A stretch of DNA of 64,000 nucleotides from an uncultured Eggerthellaceae bacterium (GCA_934648845.1 CAKUFS010000003.1:1-64000); one strand, 5' to 3'; positions 42,073-51,475 are shown, counted from the first letter of the stretch. Notes: a model not told the origin generated them from the letters alone. Program-made: numbers and translations.

Positions 42073-44223
42073 ATGATAAACGACTTAAAATATTCGCATT
42101 ATGCTTCAGACGGTGTTTCGGAAGGTCCCGGCGCGGGTGTGCCGGGCGCTTGTGGCGTGGCCGCGGGAGCGCATGACGGTGCACGTGATCGCGGGTGCGA
42201 CGTGGCTGCATCGGTCCGTTTCGGTGTATCCTCGCGTGCGTTCGGGTGCTCCGGTACTCCCGCGCGTGGTGCTTCCGTTTGCGGCGAGGTTCCGTCGCAC
42301 GGCGCTTGCCGCGGTGCTTCTGTTGCCGTTCGTCTCGGCGCGCCTTCGTTTGCGCTCGCGTGCGTCTTTGCGCTTTTGCTGCTGATTGCAACGTTGTGCG
42401 TGCCCACGACTCGTGCTTTTGCGGAGGAACCCTTCTTGTCGGTGTCTTCCACCTCCCAATATGGCGTGCCGTACACCACCATGAGCCAAGTGCGCGCCGA
42501 AACGCGTATTGAGCGGCTTTTCACTCATTCCGACAGCATCAAGCGCGGCGATGTGTATCTGATTGTGGCTCCCGGCTGGGAATGGAGCGATATCAATCAG
42601 GATGCCACCCCCACGCTTTACAGTTTTGTGTACGCGAACGCTTCGGCGAATTTGACATACAACGGCGCGTTGAATTGGGATGAGCATAAAGATCTAACAT
42701 CGTTGCACGTTCTTGCGTTCAGAACAATCAGCCCCGCGGGCATGGAAGAAGTCATGAATCGCGTGGTGAACAACCTGAAAACGGGTGATTCGCTGGTCAT
42801 CACGAATTCCGTGGCGTTTTTGGGTGAATGCGATGAGGCCGAGGATTATTCTTGCTTCGTGGTAAAAGACGCCTCTGACAAGGGACTTTTCACGTCTTCG
42901 ACCACGCGCCATATGGGCTTGATTGCCACGCGCGATGCCATTGCCGCCGTTGATGCGCTTGCTTCCACGTCGCAGCGTTTCCCGGCAAGCTTGACCGTTT
43001 ATCCCGCATCGGAGCTTATGCCCACCATCACGCGTTTGAATATCCTGGAGCGCGACTCCGCCATGGCCACCGCGTTGCAAGAATCTCAGCCAAGTTTTGT
43101 TGTGGTCATGGTGGGGATTTTGTTTTTTGCGGTGCTGTGCACGGCGGTGCTGCTTTTCTTGGAGATTCGCATCCGGCCGAAAGTGCTGGCGTATCTGCTG
43201 CCGGCCGCGCGCATCATGTGGATATTCTCGCTGGCCATTCCACTTGCCACGTATCTGATGATGCTGCAGCTGCCCACGCATCCCGATGCCGAAATTTGCC
43301 TGGACTATTTCTGGTTCTGCGTTCTTGAAATATCGCTCGTGTGCCTGATTGTGGCACTCGTCTTCCGCTGGACCTGGGCTTATATGGGGCTTTTGGGCGC
43401 TACGGTGATCACGTTGATGCTTGATCAGCTGGCGGGTGGTCCGCTTTCGGTGGGCAGCTATCTTTCGTATGCGCCGGTGGAAGGCGTGCGTTTCTTCGGC
43501 ATTGGCAACGAAGGGGCGGCGCTGCTTTTTGGTTCGTGGGTTATGCTGGTGGCGTTCTATTTGACGCGCAGACCCTTTAGCAAGTTGTCGCAGCGTTTGC
43601 GTCGCTGGCTGTATCCGGTGGCGTCGCTGATTATTTGCACGGTGATTGCGGCTCCGTGGTGGGGCGCGAATTTTGGCGTTATCATCTGGGGCTTAGTGGG
43701 AACGTTCGTGTCGTGGCGTCTGTTTAGCGGACATAAATTCAGCAAACGCGAAGTGGTAGCGGCCGTTTTTGTTTCGGGGCTTCTTGCCATTGCGGTGCTG
43801 TTCCTGGACACCACGTTCAACAGCGGCTCGCACATGGGTGGTCATGTGAATTTCTTCGCAGGCGACCTTTTGGGGCAAATCGCCCAGGTTTTTGTGAACG
43901 TGGGCAAGTATTGCTGGGATACGCTGGTGTTTTCTCCGCTGCTTACGGTGCTTTTTGTGGCCGTGGTGGGATTCTTGCTGTTCATTGCTATTGTGCAGCC
44001 CGGCCCTTACGAGGCGTTTTGGAAGCTGCATAGCGAATTCCACGGCGCATTTTACGCGCTGATTGTCACCGCCATTCTGATGTTTCTTTTCGAGGACTCG
44101 GGCATTCTGATGCCGGCGCTGCTGCTGCTGTATCCGCTTTCGGGCCTGATGTGGTTCGTGTGCAACTTCCACAGCTGGCATATCCGTTCGTTCATCAAGG
44201 AGCGCGGCGTGCTCGAACGCTAG
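42073..44223 (+). CDS. Large multi-spanning membrane protein with extracellular domain
   Basis: 716 residues. A low-complexity N-terminus of about 90 residues, then a membrane segment or signal (FALACVFALLLLIATLCVP), an extracytoplasmic domain of about 210 residues (GDVYLIVAPGWEWSDINQDA, ITNSVAFLGE), and some ten membrane spans over residues 335-700. The domain resembles the alkaline phosphatase-like part of actinobacterial cell-envelope proteins (compare VPGxxWxDV), but catalytic residues are not evident. Function unknown; a cell-surface role is inferred. Start as argued for the promoter entry. Confidence 0.7.
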   Translation: MINDLKYSHYASDGVSEGPGAGVPGACGVAAGAHDGARDRGCDVAASVRFGVSSRAFGCSGTPARGASVCGEVPSHGACRGASVAVRLGAPSFALACVFALLLLIATLCVPTTRAFAEEPFLSVSSTSQYGVPYTTMSQVRAETRIERLFTHSDSIKRGDVYLIVAPGWEWSDINQDATPTLYSFVYANASANLTYNGALNWDEHKDLTSLHVLAFRTISPAGMEEVMNRVVNNLKTGDSLVITNSVAFLGECDEAEDYSCFVVKDASDKGLFTSSTTRHMGLIATRDAIAAVDALASTSQRFPASLTVYPASELMPTITRLNILERDSAMATALQESQPSFVVVMVGILFFAVLCTAVLLFLEIRIRPKVLAYLLPAARIMWIFSLAIPLATYLMMLQLPTHPDAEICLDYFWFCVLEISLVCLIVALVFRWTWAYMGLLGATVITLMLDQLAGGPLSVGSYLSYAPVEGVRFFGIGNEGAALLFGSWVMLVAFYLTRRPFSKLSQRLRRWLYPVASLIICTVIAAPWWGANFGVIIWGLVGTFVSWRLFSGHKFSKREVVAAVFVSGLLAIAVLFLDTTFNSGSHMGGHVNFFAGDLLGQIAQVFVNVGKYCWDTLVFSPLLTVLFVAVVGFLLFIAIVQPGPYEAFWKLHSEFHGAFYALIVTAILMFLFEDSGILMPALLLLYPLSGLMWFVCNFHSWHIRSFIKERGVLER

Positions 44224-44389
44224 GCACTTGCGGCGAATGCTCAAGCAAGGGAAGGGGCGTGTGCTAGTGCGGCCAGCGTAGAGCTGGGGTCGCGAGGTGC
44301 GGTCGGCCCGCGATGTCAACGCAACGGAACAGCACGTGGCAGTGCGCGGTGCCGTGCGGCAGCACGATTGAGCAAGGAAAGGGGCGTGC

Positions 44390-45178
44390 ATGAGCGAGCA
44401 AGGGCGGCTTGCAGGTTTCGACGCTGCGCAGCGGGGAGCGGTGCGACCTGGCACGATGCGGCTCGGCATGACGCAGTTTAACCCTGCGCAGCTTGATGCC
44501 CATTGCCACCTTCAGCATGACCCTTGCTTCCGCGAATATGCGCAAACACACGATGACCAGCACTTTTTCTGCATGACGGAAACGCCCGATGAGTACGTGC
44601 GGTTTCGCGATGCAGGTTTGCCCGCTAACGTTTCGCTCGGGTTGGGCTTGCATCCGTGGCGCGTTTCGGCTGATGCCGCTATCGCGCATGCCCAGGCAAA
44701 TGACGTGTTGCAACTCTTGCCCGATGCGTGGTTGATAGGCGAAGTCGGTCTTGATTTTTCCCCGAAGCACGCGCACACGCGCGACAACCAACTTGCGGCG
44801 TTTCGCGCAATTGCCCAGGCGACGGCCCGTACGCCGCTTTCCGGGTCCGCCCAAGCCGCGTGCTTTGCGGCAGGTGGTGCGCGGGTGCTTTCCGTTCACG
44901 CTGTTCAGGCGGCGGGCGATGTACTTGAAATCCTGCAAGAAGCAGGTTGCTTTGACGCGTGTACCTGTATCTTCCATTGGTTTTCGGGCACAAGCGATCA
45001 ACTGGTGGCAGCGCGCCGCGCGGGATGTTACTTCTCGTTCGGTTCGCGTGCGCTGGCAACGAAACGCGGTCGTGCGTATGCGGCACAGCTGCCTGCCGAT
45101 CGTGTTTTGCGTGAAAGCGACGCGTTCCTGTTGGACGAGTGGCTGGATGGTTGGGAGCGCAACGTTCCAAACGACTAG
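44390..45178 (+). CDS. TatD-family hydrolase, altered C-terminus
   Basis: 262 residues. TatD-type metal-site motifs are present: LDAHCHL, GLGLHPWR, GEVGLDFS and IFHWFSG. The C-terminal motif that is normally LxETDAP reads VLRESDAFLLDE, and the protein then stops, some 40 residues earlier than usual, so the last metal ligand is in a changed setting. TatD proteins are 3'-5' DNases or related hydrolases. ATG follows GGAAAGGGGCGTGC. The same GCAAGGGAAGGGGCGTG string occurs 140 bp upstream. It precedes pheS. Confidence 0.75.
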   Translation: MSEQGRLAGFDAAQRGAVRPGTMRLGMTQFNPAQLDAHCHLQHDPCFREYAQTHDDQHFFCMTETPDEYVRFRDAGLPANVSLGLGLHPWRVSADAAIAHAQANDVLQLLPDAWLIGEVGLDFSPKHAHTRDNQLAAFRAIAQATARTPLSGSAQAACFAAGGARVLSVHAVQAAGDVLEILQEAGCFDACTCIFHWFSGTSDQLVAARRAGCYFSFGSRALATKRGRAYAAQLPADRVLRESDAFLLDEWLDGWERNVPND

Positions 45179-45304
45179 CTGGCTGGTTGCGCCCCGTCCG
45201 CACCTGCCATGCTGCTCCTGTGTTTTCCCCTTACGTTTGCCAGGTTTGCACAGTTTTTGGAGTATACTGCATGGTTACGTTTGTAATGAAGGAAAGGAAC
45301 GCTC

Positions 45305-46366
45305 GTGAGCGTTATTGAAGAACTGAGCACCTTGCGCGATGAAACGCTTGCAGCAATCGCCGCTGCTGAAAATACCGCTGAATTGGACAAAGTACGCGTT
45401 GCCGTTTTAGGTAAGTCGGGCACCCTTACGGGCTACCTGCGCTCCATGGGCAAGCTTCCCAAAGAAGAGCGCGCCGTGGTGGGCAAGACCGTAAATGAAG
45501 CGCGCGCCATTGTGGAAAGCGCCCTTGAAGAGCGCAAATCCGCGCTGACGGCTTCCGAGCTTATGGCCGCTATCGACGCCGCCGCCGTTGACGTCACGCT
45601 TCCCGGTCGTTCCCAGCAAATGGGTACGCGCCACTTGATCAACAAGATTTCCGACGAGATGTGCGATTTCTTTGCCGGTCTGGGCTATAGCGTTATCTCT
45701 GGCCCCGAGGTCGAAACGGACTGGTACAACTTTACAGCGCTGAACGCTCCAGCCGATCACCCCAGCCGCAGTATGCAAGATACGTTCTACGTGAAGGACC
45801 GCTCGGGCGATGAGTCCGCGGTGCGCGGCGAGTCCGACGTGCTGTTGCGCACGCAGACCTCCGGCTGCCAGGTGCACGCCATGGAGAACCAGGAGCCGCC
45901 CATTTACGTGATCGCGCCGGGCAAGGTATACCGCCGCGATGTGGCCGACCCCAGTCATCTTCCGCAGTTTACCCAGATGGAAGGCCTGGTTGTTGACAAG
46001 GGCATCACGTTTGGCGACCTGAAGGGCACGCTTGAGCTGTTCTGCAAGCAGATGTTCGGCGAAGAGCGCAAGACGCGTTTCCGCGCACATTACTTCCCGT
46101 TCACCGAGCCGTCTGCCGAAGCGGACGTGAGCTGCGGCATTTGCCACGGCGAAGGCTGCCGCATGTGCAAGGGCACCGGCTGGCTGGAAATTTTGGGCTG
46201 CGGCATGGTGGATCCCAACGTGTTGCGCATGTCGGGCATTGACCCCGAAGTCTATTCTGGCTTTGCGTTTGGCGTGGGCGTAGAGCGCGTTGCATGCTTG
46301 AAGTACAACGTGCCTGACCTGCGTATGCTTATCGAAGGCGATATGCGTTTCTTGCGCCAGTTCTAA
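45305..46366 (+). CDS. pheS: Phenylalanine-tRNA ligase alpha subunit
   Basis: 353 residues, full length. Class II synthetase motifs: HPSRSMQDTFYV (motif 1/2 region), LLRTQTSGCQVHAM, KVYRRDVADPSHLPQFTQMEG and FAFGVGVERVA (motif 3). The N-terminal coiled coil is intact. A Cys-rich stretch (CGICHGEGCRMCKGTGW) lies before motif 3. GTG start follows GAAAGGAACGCTC. The beta-subunit gene pheT, which normally follows, is absent; murA comes next. Beta must be encoded elsewhere. Confidence 0.95.
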   Translation: MSVIEELSTLRDETLAAIAAAENTAELDKVRVAVLGKSGTLTGYLRSMGKLPKEERAVVGKTVNEARAIVESALEERKSALTASELMAAIDAAAVDVTLPGRSQQMGTRHLINKISDEMCDFFAGLGYSVISGPEVETDWYNFTALNAPADHPSRSMQDTFYVKDRSGDESAVRGESDVLLRTQTSGCQVHAMENQEPPIYVIAPGKVYRRDVADPSHLPQFTQMEGLVVDKGITFGDLKGTLELFCKQMFGEERKTRFRAHYFPFTEPSAEADVSCGICHGEGCRMCKGTGWLEILGCGMVDPNVLRMSGIDPEVYSGFAFGVGVERVACLKYNVPDLRMLIEGDMRFLRQF

Positions 46367-46459
46367 AAACCGTCGTCACAAAACCGTTGCCAGCGCTGCG
46401 GCTTTTCGGAAGCGCTGGTCAACTTGTATGCGAAAAGAGTATGCGAAGCGGGGGCTTTT

Positions 46460-47737
46460 ATGTCTGAAGAAGTAATTGTTGTCGAAGGTACAGGCGTCCT
46501 GGGCGGCACGGTGCGCGTTTCCGGCGCGAAGAATTCCGCGCTGAAGCTCATGGCCGCGGCGTTGCTGGGCCAGGGCAAGTGCGTGCTGCATAATGTTCCG
46601 CAGATTTCGGATATAGAGGTCATGAGCGATGTGTTGCGTCGTTTGGGTGCAACGGTTCAACGCGACGAGCAGGACCCGCACACGCTGATTGTCGATACGG
46701 CGGCGGTTACTTCGTACGAAACCCCTTACGAGCTTGTTTCCAAGATGCGTGCGAGCATTTCGGTGCTAGGTCCGCTGATTGGGCGCTTCGGCCGCGCTCA
46801 CGTGGCCATGCCGGGCGGCTGCCAAATTGGCGCGCGCAAGATTGACATGCATTTGCTGGGCCTGGAAAAGTTGGGCGTTCGTTTCGAGGTGAAGCACGGC
46901 GACTTGCAGGCGCAGGCGCCCGATGGCTTGCGCGGTGCGTACATCACGCTTGATTTTCCCAGCGTGGGTGCCACGGAGAACATGCTGATGGCGTCGGTGG
47001 TGGCGCAGGGCGAAACCGTTATCGACAACGCCGCGCGCGAGCCGGAAATCGTTGACTTGTGCAACATGCTCAACGCTATGGGCGCGCATGTTTCGGGCGG
47101 TGGTACCTCCACCATTACGGTGGAAGGCGTTTCCCTGGAAGACCTGCATCCGTGCGAGCACACCACGGTGGGCGACCGCATTGAGGCGGGCACGTTCCTT
47201 GCCGGCGGCGCTCTTACGGGCGGGCCGGTAACGGTGACGGGCATCGATCCTTCGTTTTTGCGCATGGCCATGGTGAAGCTGGAATCGTTCGGTTGCACGA
47301 TAAGCACCACGGAAGACTCCATTACGGTCGCGCGCACTGAGCCGCTGCACTGCACGGATATCCAAACGCTTCCTCATCCGGGTTTCCCCACCGACCTGCA
47401 GGCGCAGTTTATGCTGTTGGCAGCGTTGGCCCAGGGTAACTCAGTGATTACGGAAAACGTTTTCGAGAATCGCTTTATGTTTGCGGCCGAGCTCATGCGC
47501 ATGGGCGCCGATATTACTATCGAGGATCATCACGCCATGGTGTGTGGCGTTCCTGCGCTTCAGGGCGCGCCGGTGTCTTCGACTGACTTGCGCGCCGGTG
47601 CTGCGCTGGTTTTGGCGGGCATTGTTGCAGAAGGCGAGACAATCGTGCGTGGGCTTGAGCACATCGACCGCGGCTATGAGGATTACGTGGGCAAACTTGC
47701 ATCTTTGGGCGCATCGGTTGCGCGCAAAGTTGTGTAG
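46460..47737 (+). CDS. murA: UDP-N-acetylglucosamine 1-carboxyvinyltransferase
   Basis: 425 residues. It transfers enolpyruvate from PEP to UDP-GlcNAc, the first committed step of peptidoglycan synthesis. [13 protein letters not shown] is the N-terminal signature. The catalytic, fosfomycin-reactive cysteine is C121 in [18 protein letters not shown] 46460 follows GCGGGGGC; an ATG 12 codons upstream has no ribosome binding site. It lies between pheS and an LCP-like cell-wall gene, consistent with an envelope neighbourhood. Confidence 0.96.
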   Translation: MSEEVIVVEGTGVLGGTVRVSGAKNSALKLMAAALLGQGKCVLHNVPQISDIEVMSDVLRRLGATVQRDEQDPHTLIVDTAAVTSYETPYELVSKMRASISVLGPLIGRFGRAHVAMPGGCQIGARKIDMHLLGLEKLGVRFEVKHGDLQAQAPDGLRGAYITLDFPSVGATENMLMASVVAQGETVIDNAAREPEIVDLCNMLNAMGAHVSGGGTSTITVEGVSLEDLHPCEHTTVGDRIEAGTFLAGGALTGGPVTVTGIDPSFLRMAMVKLESFGCTISTTEDSITVARTEPLHCTDIQTLPHPGFPTDLQAQFMLLAALAQGNSVITENVFENRFMFAAELMRMGADITIEDHHAMVCGVPALQGAPVSSTDLRAGAALVLAGIVAEGETIVRGLEHIDRGYEDYVGKLASLGASVARKVV

Positions 47738-47767
47738 CAAGCGGGCCTTGAGCGAAGCGGGTTTCTC

Positions 47768-49522
47768 GTGGCATTCTCCGACGACAACAACACATCCCGA
47801 TCATCGCGATCTTCCCGTCGCGAACCCGAGCGTTCGTCTGGGCGCGGCGGCGAGCGTGCATCCCATCGTGCTTCGGGCCGCAGCTCCAGCCGCAGCGCGG
47901 AGCGCGGTGCCCGTACTGCTGGTGGCGCCGAGTGCGGTGCGCGTCATGCTACTGCGCATTCGCCGCGTCGTACCGTTAACGCTGCTCAATCGCGCAAAAC
48001 GTCGGAGCAGATTCGCTCGAACACGTACGGAACGCATCATGGCGCCTCGAAAGGCGCGGTGTCGGGTTCTGCGCGTCGCGCTGCATCGGGTGTGGTGCCA
48101 CAGGTAGAAAACATGTCGCGTCATTCGGGAAATGCCGCGGCCGCAAATATATCCAGCCGCCGCCAAGCTAAGCGCGCGAACAGGGGATATGTTGATCAGA
48201 TCACGCCGACTACCATGTCGGGTGAAAGCGTGGGCGCGTATTCCCGTCGTATGAATCGCCGTAACTTCGGACAGGAGATTCAGCGCAAATCAAGCATGAA
48301 GCGTGCGGGATTCATTCTGGTGGCATTGCTTTTGATTGCGGGTATTGGCGCTGCGGCTGCGCACTTCGCATTCTTCGCTTCGGTTGATGCGCGTCTTGCC
48401 GCGGGAAGCGATGACGGTCTGTCCGCTTCGCTGACCGCCCAAGAGCAAGGCCAGCCGTTCTACACGCTTCTTACGGCCGATTTGAACGACACGAACGGCA
48501 ACAACAACATTGACGCCATGCTGCTTGCGCGCCTTGACCAGTCAACCAAGCAAATCACGCTGGTGGCCATTCCGGGCAACTTGAAGGTGGCAACGGGGGA
48601 CTCCCAGGTGTCGTTGTCTTCCGTTTTGGCTTCTGCAGGTGCATCGAGCGCCGTGAATGCGGTGTCGTCGCTTACGGGCGTGAAAATCTCCCATTACCTG
48701 CACATCGATAAAGCGGGCTTTGTGAAAATCGTCGATGACCTGGGCGGCCAGTCCGTTTCCGTGAAAGAGGTCGTGGACGATCCGCAAGCGGGCAGTATCT
48801 ACCTTTCTGCGGGCGAGCAAACGCTTGATGGCGCTTCGGCTGCCGTGTATTTAGCGGCGTCCAATTACAAGAAGGGCGTTGAAACGCAAATGGCGTGCCA
48901 GCTTGAATTCGCGCAGGCGTTCGCCACGCGCTTCTTTGCGAACGACGGCGGCTTCGTTCTTGATGGCAAGCTTGACGATTTAGCATCGCACCTGGTCACT
49001 GACATGTCGGCGCATGAACTTCAGGACTTTTTGGATGAGCTGCAAGGCACTAATGGCAGCGCAATCTATGTTGCGCAAATCGAGGGTTCCGAGCAAAGCT
49101 CCACGGCTCATGGGTACACCGCAAAGCTTTTCTATCCCACAGCGTCAAGTGTGACGAATCTTATGGCAAAGGTGGATGAAGGCTCCGATCCTTCCGTTTT
49201 GACGCAGCAGAGCCAAGCGGCTTCTGTTGACAAGGAGTCGTTCGAGATTACGGTTCGCAACGGCTCGGGCATGACGGGTGGTGCCACGTCGTTAGCGCAA
49301 ATCCTGACCGATGCAGGCTTTACCGTGGCCGAAACCGGCAATGCCGATAGCTACGTGTACACGGAGACGCTGGTCATCTACCTTGATCCCGCCTATAAAG
49401 AGGCATGCGAAGCGGTTGTGCAAGCGCTGGGTACGGGGCGCGTGGTGAATGGCATCAATGGCTACACGTTCGACACCGAAGTTCTGGTTGTGCTTGGCTC
49501 CGATTGGAAACCGCTTTCGTAG
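47768..49522 (+). CDS. LytR-CpsA-Psr (LCP)-like protein with LytR_C domain
   Basis: 584 residues. A basic, Ser/Arg-rich cytoplasmic tail of about 175 residues, one membrane helix (AGFILVALLLIAGIGAAAA), an LCP-like domain (about 215-440) and a C-terminal LytR_C domain (about 490-580, ITVRNGSGMTGGATSLAQIL). LCP enzymes attach glycopolymers to peptidoglycan. The conserved SIPRDT of active members reads AIPGNLKV here, so the key Arg and Asp are lost, although DAMLLARLD remains. Either the domain binds without catalysis or the function has shifted. GTG start; it follows murA by 30 nt. Confidence 0.8.
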   Translation: MAFSDDNNTSRSSRSSRREPERSSGRGGERASHRASGRSSSRSAERGARTAGGAECGARHATAHSPRRTVNAAQSRKTSEQIRSNTYGTHHGASKGAVSGSARRAASGVVPQVENMSRHSGNAAAANISSRRQAKRANRGYVDQITPTTMSGESVGAYSRRMNRRNFGQEIQRKSSMKRAGFILVALLLIAGIGAAAAHFAFFASVDARLAAGSDDGLSASLTAQEQGQPFYTLLTADLNDTNGNNNIDAMLLARLDQSTKQITLVAIPGNLKVATGDSQVSLSSVLASAGASSAVNAVSSLTGVKISHYLHIDKAGFVKIVDDLGGQSVSVKEVVDDPQAGSIYLSAGEQTLDGASAAVYLAASNYKKGVETQMACQLEFAQAFATRFFANDGGFVLDGKLDDLASHLVTDMSAHELQDFLDELQGTNGSAIYVAQIEGSEQSSTAHGYTAKLFYPTASSVTNLMAKVDEGSDPSVLTQQSQAASVDKESFEITVRNGSGMTGGATSLAQILTDAGFTVAETGNADSYVYTETLVIYLDPAYKEACEAVVQALGTGRVVNGINGYTFDTEVLVVLGSDWKPLS

Positions 49523-49586
49523 GGCTTGCGAAGGGGCGCAACGCAGGCGCAGGGCTGGGAAGAACTCGCCTTGGCGGTATACCATG

Positions 49587-49714
49587 GGGCAGGCGCGGGC
49601 CGGGAAGATCTTGCCTCACGACTCCGCTTGGATAATGCTTCTTCTTGGCTGTGGCTCGCTCAACTTATCCAAAGCGTCGCAGTTCGGCTCGATTCTTCCC
49701 GTCTCGCGTCGCCC
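49587..49714. repeat. Palindromic element of the TTGGATAA family, copy 2
   Basis: Inverted ends (GGGCAGGCGCGGGCCGGGAA... and its partner ending GCGTCGCCC) enclose a core at 49614-49692 that is the reverse complement of the 31741-31818 core, with a few changes and one short gap. Outer arms differ from those at 31713. Confidence 0.8.
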
Positions 49715-49770
49715 ACCTGCTTCTTCTTTTGCATTTTTGCAGAATAAAATAAAGCGCTTATAGGAGGTTT

Positions 49771-49893
49771 ATGCCTGTTGGTGACTCCTGCCATGGATTG
49801 CGCGGTCTATCGGTGTCGAACGTGAAATCGTTTCTGCTAAGACGGGAAAGGGAAGGGGGCGCTGCAAATGCGGCGCCCCCTTCGTGTGCGTGA
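49771..49893 (+). CDS. Possible 40-residue protein
   Basis: ATG preceded by TAGGAGGTTT, the strongest Shine-Dalgarno in this stretch. The product (MPVGDSCHGLRGLSVSNV...) is basic in the middle with three cysteines or Cys/His positions and no recognised family. The reverse-strand terminator of the NlpC/P60 gene lies inside its 3' part, which argues against coding. Low confidence. Confidence 0.25.
   Translation: MPVGDSCHGLRGLSVSNVKSFLLRREREGGAANAAPPSCA
49855..49880 (-). terminator. Terminator of the NlpC/P60 gene
   Basis: GGGGGCGC / GCGCCCCC with a 10-nt loop; on the minus strand it is followed by TTCCCTTTCCC. About 55 nt beyond the stop codon. Confidence 0.65.
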
Positions 49894-49933
49894 ATATGGT
49901 TTAGTTCGTTCGCAGCCTCGTGATTGCCAGTGA

Positions 49934-51013
49934 TTACCAGCGATGGAACGTCATGCCGCCTTGAACCGGACCAACAACAATGCCCTGGCCGGGGCTTGCA
50001 GCGTGAATCATCTGACCGCCGCCAATGTAGATGCCGCAGTGTCCGCTGTTCACAGCAATGTCGCCCGGTTGCGGATCGGACACTTCGGTGTAGCCCAGGA
50101 ACGTGTAGGTGGTGCCCAGGCGGCTGTAGTTGCCGGTCAGGCAGTAGCTCACAAAGCCAGAGCAGTCAAAGCCGGTTGGGCCAACGCCGCCCCACACGTA
50201 CGTGTTCGTGCCTTCGTTGTACAGCGCCCACGCGCGTCCTACGGTCGATCCCGCATCGGCACGTCCGGAGTAGCCGTTGTTCGTGTCGCCCGAGGAAGAG
50301 CCGCCGCCGTTATCATCGTCGCCGTCGGAATTATTGTTCTGGTTGTTGTTCCACTCCTCCAGCGCAGCGGCGTCGCGTGCGGCCTGCTCTTCGGCAAGCA
50401 GCTCAGCGGCCTCGGCGCTCAAGTTGTCATAGATGGCCTGCATCTCGGCAACAACAGATTCGGCTTCGTTTTTAATCTCTTCGGCTTCCTTTGCCTTCTG
50501 CGTGGCAATTTCTTGCTGCTCAACCAAAACAATCTTCTGAGCTTCGATTTCGGCTTTCAGATCTTTCGTTTCGGAAATCATGTCGGCATCGTTTTGGTTC
50601 AAAATGGCCAGAAGATCCCAGTTGTTTGCGAATTCCTCGAAGGACGTGGCGCCAAACAGCAGATCGATTACGGTCAAGTTGCCGGAACGATACATCGTGC
50701 GCGCGCGGGTGCCCATGAGTTCCTGAAGCTTGGCAATGCGTTGCGTTGCGGCATCAATGCGATCCTGAGCTTCCTGAACAGCTGCTTCAGCTGCTTCTTG
50801 CTCGGCAACAGCTTCTACCCAGTTGTTCGATGCGGTGTCCAAGAATTCCTGCTTCTCAGTCAGTTGCTCATAGGCGGCATTGGCTTCGGCCTGCTTGTCG
50901 TCGCCTGGCGTTGCAAATGCAGAGAAAGGAAGCGCCAAAGCCAAAAGGAGCGCGAGCGTTGCACTCAGCGTGGCCTTCGCGAACGTTTTTTTGCTTGCAA
51001 ATGATTGGTGCAT
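49934..51013 (-). CDS. Secreted NlpC/P60 peptidoglycan hydrolase with coiled coil
   Basis: 359 residues: signal peptide (to about residue 35, SAFA), a long coiled coil (about 40-220) rich in Ala, Glu and Gln, an Asn/Asp/Gly/Ser linker, and a C40 peptidase domain with catalytic Cys in FDCSGFVSYC, His in NSGHCGIYIGGG and a downstream HAAS. It cleaves stem peptides in the cell wall, and the coiled coil resembles that of cell-separation hydrolases (PcsB/RipA style). It is transcribed alone, convergent with the LCP gene. Confidence 0.9.
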   Translation of the reverse strand: MHQSFASKKTFAKATLSATLALLLALALPFSAFATPGDDKQAEANAAYEQLTEKQEFLDTASNNWVEAVAEQEAAEAAVQEAQDRIDAATQRIAKLQELMGTRARTMYRSGNLTVIDLLFGATSFEEFANNWDLLAILNQNDADMISETKDLKAEIEAQKIVLVEQQEIATQKAKEAEEIKNEAESVVAEMQAIYDNLSAEAAELLAEEQAARDAAALEEWNNNQNNNSDGDDDNGGGSSSGDTNNGYSGRADAGSTVGRAWALYNEGTNTYVWGGVGPTGFDCSGFVSYCLTGNYSRLGTTYTFLGYTEVSDPQPGDIAVNSGHCGIYIGGGQMIHAASPGQGIVVGPVQGGMTFHRW

Positions 51014-51278
51014 AATAAATACCCTTACGAAATTGGGGTCAATACTCCAGGGATAATACCACAGCAGCGGCGTGGGCCCGGGAAAGCGAACGCAGATTAC
51101 ACATCTTGCGTAAACTAACTATATATAGTTCGTATAGCGAAGCGCTTTGCCGTTTGCGCGCAACGTTGTCTTTTTCTTTATTCGATCCACGCGATGCTGC
51201 TTTTTATTGCTATGATGTGTGCACGGTGTGAATACGCAGCGGCAAGAAAAAAGATACGCCCGGATACGTAGAAAGGTG

Positions 51279-51307
51279 TTGACATGTTGCCGAGACTCGC
51301 GTAATAT
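51279..51307 (+). promoter_or_regulatory. Promoter of the tRNA-tuf transcription unit
   Basis: TTGACA (51279-51284), 17-bp spacer, TAATAT (51302-51307); about 70 nt before tRNA-Tyr. The region between the NlpC/P60 start and this promoter (51014-51278) shows nothing further. Confidence 0.8.
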
Positions 51308-51384
51308 ACCGTCTGCTTCCGCGGAAAGAAAGTTTCTAAGGAAGTGGCAGCTTGATAAATGCACATGAATTGAGCGAAGAATTT

Positions 51385-51469
51385 GGGAGTGTGCCCGAGT
51401 GGTTAAAGGGGACGGGCTGTAAACCCGTTAGCTATGCTTACCTAGGTTCGAATCCTAGCGCTCCCACCA
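51385..51469 (+). tRNA. tRNA-Tyr (GTA)
   Basis: 85 nt with a long variable arm, as expected of bacterial tRNA-Tyr. Acceptor GGGAGTG / CGCTCCC, anticodon GTA in CTGTAAA, T-loop GGTTCGAATCC, CCA encoded. Confidence 0.95.
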
Positions 51470-51475
51470 TTTCTC

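Larger units (their letters stand above)
49523..49933. other. Convergent region between the LCP and NlpC/P60 genes
   Basis: 411 bp with a TTGGATAA-family palindromic element (49587-49714), a possible small reading frame (49771-49893) and a minus-strand terminator (49855-49880). Confidence 0.6.
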
